A DNA stretch of 6,025 nt, from assembly GCA_031254675.1 (NCBI GenBank), contig JAIRTV010000371.1:1-6025 (forward strand), in the 5' to 3' direction. The notes beneath the pieces were generated by a model, which saw nothing but the letters and a program-made list of their open reading frames with translations, was not told the DNA's origin and ran no database searches. This DNA is from Planctomycetaceae bacterium. GTDB taxonomy: Bacteria > Planctomycetota > Planctomycetia > Pirellulales > Thermoguttaceae. The translations under genes were made by a program, and so were the position numbers. Positions 5,790 to 6,025 of the stretch are shown piece after piece. Every line of letters begins with the position of its first letter. Within the stretch, counting starts at the first letter, position 1.

Positions 5790-6025
5790 ATGAAAAATTT
5801 CGTAAATTGTTTGATTGGACTTTGGGCAATGTTTTTAGCGAAAAGTCAAATGTTAAACTTGATAATCTGCGTAAAGCAGGGGGGGGGGGGGGTTTCGGGA
5901 GTGGAAAGTTGAGAACGGATAGTGGAGAATGTTCGGTTTTTCGACGTTATTCTAAAAACTTCCTATCTCTTTCGCATTCTTTGCGACTCGGTTTTACGTT
6001 GGTCGAACTTCTTGTCGTGATTGCA
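5790..6025 (+). CDS. DUF1559/prepilin-type gene, 5' end, interrupted in frame by a G run (cut by right edge)
   Basis: From ATG 5790 the frame reads MKNFVNCLIGLWAMFLAKSQ, with a hydrophobic stretch at about residues 4-28. It then runs through the 14-G tract as GGGG and stops at TGA 5910-5912, giving 40 residues. The frame that carries the prepilin methylation motif GFTLVELLVVIA (5990-6025) is two positions away. It is open without a stop from 5774 but has no ATG. With 12 or 15 G the two join into one protein with a leader of about 67 residues before Gly68, passing through FRRYSKNFLSLSHSLRLG. In this family the motif marks the N terminus of DUF1559 proteins, processed by a prepilin peptidase. 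Alternatives are a start at TTG 5981, which would give a short normal prepilin leader (MRLG-FTLVE) but lacks a ribosome-binding site, a true pseudogene, or an error in counting the G run. Confidence 0.65.
5879..5892 (+). repeat. 14-base poly-G tract inside the prepilin-type gene
   Basis: Fourteen consecutive G lie between CA and TTTCGGG. Runs of this length slip during replication in many bacteria and are the classic switch of phase-variable genes, for example in Neisseria and Campylobacter. Here the run lies between a well-formed translation start and a conserved coding motif, and its length decides whether they are in the same frame. Homopolymers of this size are also the commonest place for sequencing length errors. 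Confidence 0.9.

Larger units (their letters stand above)
5660..5797 (+). repeat. Promoter/leader cassette, copy 2
   Basis: This is the better preserved copy of the element at 3906-4055. It holds a promoter, the nested hairpin, CCTTGTAAAATAAGGAG, and the ATG of the prepilin-type gene. The identity is strongest from ATTGCGATACATATTTT to TTTCGCAAT and again from CCTTGTAAA to the start codon. It is low in the spacer between -35 and -10. This pattern suggests selection on the functional parts, or an old duplication. Confidence 0.75.

Noticed and set aside
1..6025. CRISPR array, tRNA, rRNA or transposase
   Set aside because: No regularly spaced short repeats, no cloverleaf-like sequence, no rRNA stretches and no transposase motif were seen on either strand.

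Overview
The window looks like a chromosomal piece of a fairly low-GC member of the Planctomycetota, probably Pirellulales-like. This rests on four things seen together. There is the 3' end of a DUF1559 (prepilin-type, H-X9-DG) gene, followed by a small lipoprotein of the kind that usually accompanies DUF1559 genes. There is also a long secreted beta-helix protein and a secreted formylglycine sulfatase. The right edge holds the start of a second DUF1559-type gene (GFTLVELLVVIA). The taxon is an inference from gene families, not from a marker gene. All recognisable genes are on the + strand.

Layout: 2-412 is the C-terminal part of a DUF1559 protein, followed by a hairpin terminator (441-483). 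580-990 encodes a 136-residue lipoprotein. A very good sigma70-type promoter (TTGACA-N17-TATAAA, 1059-1087) precedes 1146-3866, a 906-residue exported right-handed beta-helix protein with a carbohydrate-binding-like domain apparently inserted near its C terminus. The gap 3867-4174 is not empty: it holds a promoter/leader cassette with a hairpin, a 26-codon ORF with its own Shine-Dalgarno, and a perfect 12-bp hairpin. 4175-5560 encodes a 461-residue sulfatase with all the usual active-site motifs. The gap 5561-5789 holds a weak A/T hairpin and a second, better preserved copy of the same promoter/leader cassette. That copy drives the second DUF1559-type gene from 5790.

The most notable feature is in that last gene. 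The ATG at 5790 has a clean AAGGAG, but a run of 14 G (5879-5892) puts the start out of frame with the prepilin motif at 5990-6025. A run of 12 or 15 G would join them. The arrangement is what a phase-variable (slippage-controlled) surface protein would look like, although a miscounted homopolymer is the simplest alternative. The second notable feature is the cassette repeated at about 3906-4055 and 5660-5797. The two copies share -35/-10 spacing, a nested hairpin with a pairing-preserving change, the Shine-Dalgarno and the start codon.

Functionally, the beta-helix protein and the sulfatase probably act outside the cytoplasmic membrane on a sulfated polysaccharide. The flanking DUF1559 proteins and lipoprotein are envelope or surface components whose role is not established.
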